A stretch of DNA of 64,000 nt from Brevibacterium ihuae (lineage in GTDB: Bacteria; Actinomycetota; Actinomycetes; Actinomycetales; Brevibacteriaceae), in NCBI RefSeq assembly GCF_900184225.1, contig NZ_FXWZ01000003.1:124001-188000 (forward strand), written 5' to 3'. A model generated the notes under the pieces. The model ran no database searches, was not told where the DNA came from, and saw only the letters and a list, made by a program, of their open reading frames with translations. Shown here piece after piece: positions 62,627 to 64,000 of this stretch. Made by a program: the position numbers and the translations under genes. Position 1 is the first letter of the stretch. Each line of letters starts with the position of its first letter.

Positions 62627-63703
62627 ATGAACTCTCAAGCGATCATCTGGATCGTCGTGGCCATCGTCGTGCTCCTGGCGATCATCGGCATCATCCTGTT
62701 CGCGGTGAATTCCTCGAAGAAGAAGAAGGAGCGCGAGCGGATCGAGCAGCAGCGGCGCGACGAGGAGAACCGTCAGCGCGCGGCCGAGCTCCGGCAGGAG
62801 AACAAGCAGGCCGACCTCGACGTCCGGCAGCGCGAGCTCGAGGCGGAGAACCGCAAGCTCGAGGCCGAGCGCGCCCGCGTCGACGCCGAGCGCAAGGATC
62901 AGGAGATCGCCCGCGAGCAGCAGAAGATCCAGGCCGAGCGCGACCAGCTGCGTGAGCGTCAGGCCGAGGCCGACCGCCTCGATCCCGACGTCGACACCGA
63001 CGGCCGGAACCACGGCCGAGGTGCCGGAGCGGCTGCGGGCGCAGGTGCGGCCGGAGCAGCAGGTGCCGCCGCAGCGCACGGCGGGGATCGCCGCCATGAC
63101 GATCGCGACCACGACGGCGTGCGCGACGATCGGGACGGCTTCCGTGACCGCGACCACGACGGACATCGTGATCGGCACCATGACGGGCACCGCGATCACG
63201 ACCGCGACGGCGTGCGCGATGACCGGGACGGCTATCGCGACGGCGACCACCGCGACAGGGACCACGACGGACACCGGGACGACCGGATCGGCGGTCAGTA
63301 CGACGACCGCGGTGCCGGAACCGCTGCCGGTGCCGGTGCGGCGGGCGCAGGTGCGACGGCCGCCGGATCCCATGATCGCGGACCGGTGCGCGACAACGAT
63401 CCGCGCTTCGACGCCGGTGGTCCGCAGCAGCAGGATCTCGTCGATCAGGGCCGCGGCACCGGTGCGGATCCGCACCACGCCGACCATGACCGACGCGGCT
63501 ACGACGAGCGCGGCCGCGATGGCGGGCAGTTCGATGAGCGCCGCCACGACGACGGCCGACAGGGTCAGGGCTATGACCAGCAGGACTACGACCAGCAGGT
63601 CGATCCCCGCCAGCAGCAGGGCTTCGATCAGCAGCAGGCCTTCGACGAGCACGGCCGACCGATCGACCCCCGCCACGACGGAGGGGTCGACCCGCGCCGC
63701 TGA
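62627..63703 (+). CDS. Membrane-anchored coiled-coil protein with DxDxDGxxD repeats
   Basis: Not recognised by family. The 358-residue protein has one N-terminal membrane segment (residues 6-27), then KKKKERER, predicting the rest inside by the positive-inside rule. An Arg/Glu/Gln-rich coiled coil follows (about 34-115), a Gly/Ala-rich linker (131-150), a His/Asp/Arg-rich block (155-220) with four exact DxDxDGxxD motifs at 159, 174, 190 and 210, a second Gly/Ala linker (229-247) and a Gln/Asp-rich tail. The DxDxDG pattern is that of EF-hand-like or thrombospondin-3-type calcium loops. ATG 62627 has AAGGAGAAGG upstream. Confidence 0.85.
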   Translation: MNSQAIIWIVVAIVVLLAIIGIILFAVNSSKKKKERERIEQQRRDEENRQRAAELRQENKQADLDVRQRELEAENRKLEAERARVDAERKDQEIAREQQKIQAERDQLRERQAEADRLDPDVDTDGRNHGRGAGAAAGAGAAGAAGAAAAHGGDRRHDDRDHDGVRDDRDGFRDRDHDGHRDRHHDGHRDHDRDGVRDDRDGYRDGDHRDRDHDGHRDDRIGGQYDDRGAGTAAGAGAAGAGATAAGSHDRGPVRDNDPRFDAGGPQQQDLVDQGRGTGADPHHADHDRRGYDERGRDGGQFDERRHDDGRQGQGYDQQDYDQQVDPRQQQGFDQQQAFDEHGRPIDPRHDGGVDPRR

Positions 63704-63717
63704 TCTCTGACGGCGAC

Positions 63718-63762
63718 CACGACGAAGCCCCGGGGGATCGGCTCCCCCGGGGCTTCGTCGTG
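63718..63762. terminator. Bidirectional terminator with a perfect 19-bp stem
   Basis: Arms 63718-63736 and 63744-63762 are exact reverse complements; loop 7 nt. It lies 14 bp after the repeat-protein stop and 34 bp from the stop of the opposing gene. Confidence 0.85.
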
Positions 63763-63796
63763 CGGTGGTGGTCGAGGATCGACCTCCGCCGGATCC

Positions 63797-64000
63797 TCAG
63801 TGATCGACGAGGCGGGCGAGCAGCACCGGCGCGTCCTGCCCCTCCCAGGTCCCGACGAGCCGTCCGAGCACGGTGCCGCTCGGCGCATCGGCATCCATCG
63901 CCGACGGGAAGCGGAGGATCTCGAGATCGGCGTCGCCGGCGCGCACCATCGTCGTGCCGGCCAGGGTCGTCGGGCTCGGGTTGGGGTCGAAGCTCAGGGT
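63797..64000 (-). CDS. C-terminal end of a probable maltokinase N-terminal-cap-like protein (5' partial)
   Basis: Only the last 67 codons are in the window, open to the edge. The segment contains GDADLEILRFP and ends LVGTWEGQDAPVLLARLVDH. That ending resembles the short actinobacterial maltokinase N-terminal cap-domain proteins (CG0192-like), which typically end in TW-D/E-GQ-x-PVLLA. The stretch is too short for certainty. The terminator at 63718-63762 ends it. Confidence 0.5.
   Translation of the reverse strand, partial: TLSFDPNPSPTTLAGTTMVRAGDADLEILRFPSAMDADAPSGTVLGRLVGTWEGQDAPVLLARLVDH

Noticed and set aside
63628-63894. Minus-strand open frame across the terminal hairpin
   Set aside because: It crosses a strong terminator and overlaps both flanking genes; the other frame (63797-64000) fits a family C-terminus.

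Overview
The window is high-GC DNA (by eye about 70 percent) from an actinomycete chromosome. Most of it is a conserved actinobacterial housekeeping block. The gene order thiL, DAK2 kinase, recG, rsmD, coaD, DUF177, rpmF, rnc, mutM, smc, ftsY, amtB, glnB, ffh, rpsP, khpA, rimM, trmD, rplS, lepB, rnhB, DUF2469, yraN, comM, dprA, xerC, rpsB, tsf, pyrH, frr, cdsA, rlmN points to Actinomycetes, probably Micrococcales. I cannot assign a genus. No rRNA operon, prophage, insertion sequence, CRISPR array or biosynthetic cluster was seen.

Layout. 1-1.5 kb (+): 3' part of a glutaryl-CoA-dehydrogenase-like gene and a DinB-fold protein. 1.6-10.4 kb (-): rpsB-tsf, a hairpin, then pyrH-frr-cdsA, an FAD-linked oxidase, rlmN, a DivIVA-domain protein and an AMP-binding-like fragment protein. 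10.9-11.9 kb (+): a secreted M23-VanY fusion. 12-21.8 kb (-): rpsP-khpA-rimM-trmD-rplS, two signal peptidases, rnhB, DUF2469, yraN-comM-dprA-xerC. 21.9-41 kb (-): a long run from thiL down to ffh. 41-49.3 kb: a DUF3515 lipoprotein (+), then ddl, a PEBP protein, gpsA, plsC, murA, leuD and leuC (-), with a divergent IclR regulator (+). 49.3-50.1 kb: repeat-rich intergenic DNA with tRNA-Glu(CTC) and tRNA-Gln(CTG). 50.1-64 kb: accessory metabolism (SDR, aldehyde dehydrogenase, S33 peptidase, gltX, FAHD hydrolase), an HrpB helicase, a TetR plus RibD-like reductase module, an alcohol dehydrogenase, a membrane-anchored acidic repeat protein and the 3' end of a probable maltokinase-cap protein.

The genes are tightly packed. 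Many neighbours share 4-base ATGA/GTGA or 1-base TGATG overlaps (amtB/glnB, yraN/comM/dprA, lepB/rnhB, thiL/DAK2, recG/rsmD, coaD/MFS, murA/plsC/gpsA, rlmN/DivIVA, gltX/S33), which suggests translational coupling. The block combines translation, protein export (ffh, ftsY, lepB), chromosome maintenance (smc, xerC, dprA), ammonium uptake (amtB-glnB), phospholipid and wall precursors (cdsA, plsC, gpsA, murA, ddl) and leucine synthesis.

The main things worth a second look are: a family of intergenic palindromes whose stems differ by compensatory changes; a TetR/RibD module flanked by a 33-bp direct repeat made from the 3' end of hrpB; a four-half-site GlnR-type box upstream of amtB-glnB; a membrane protein with four exact DxDxDGxxD motifs; and several proteins missing expected catalytic or structural residues.
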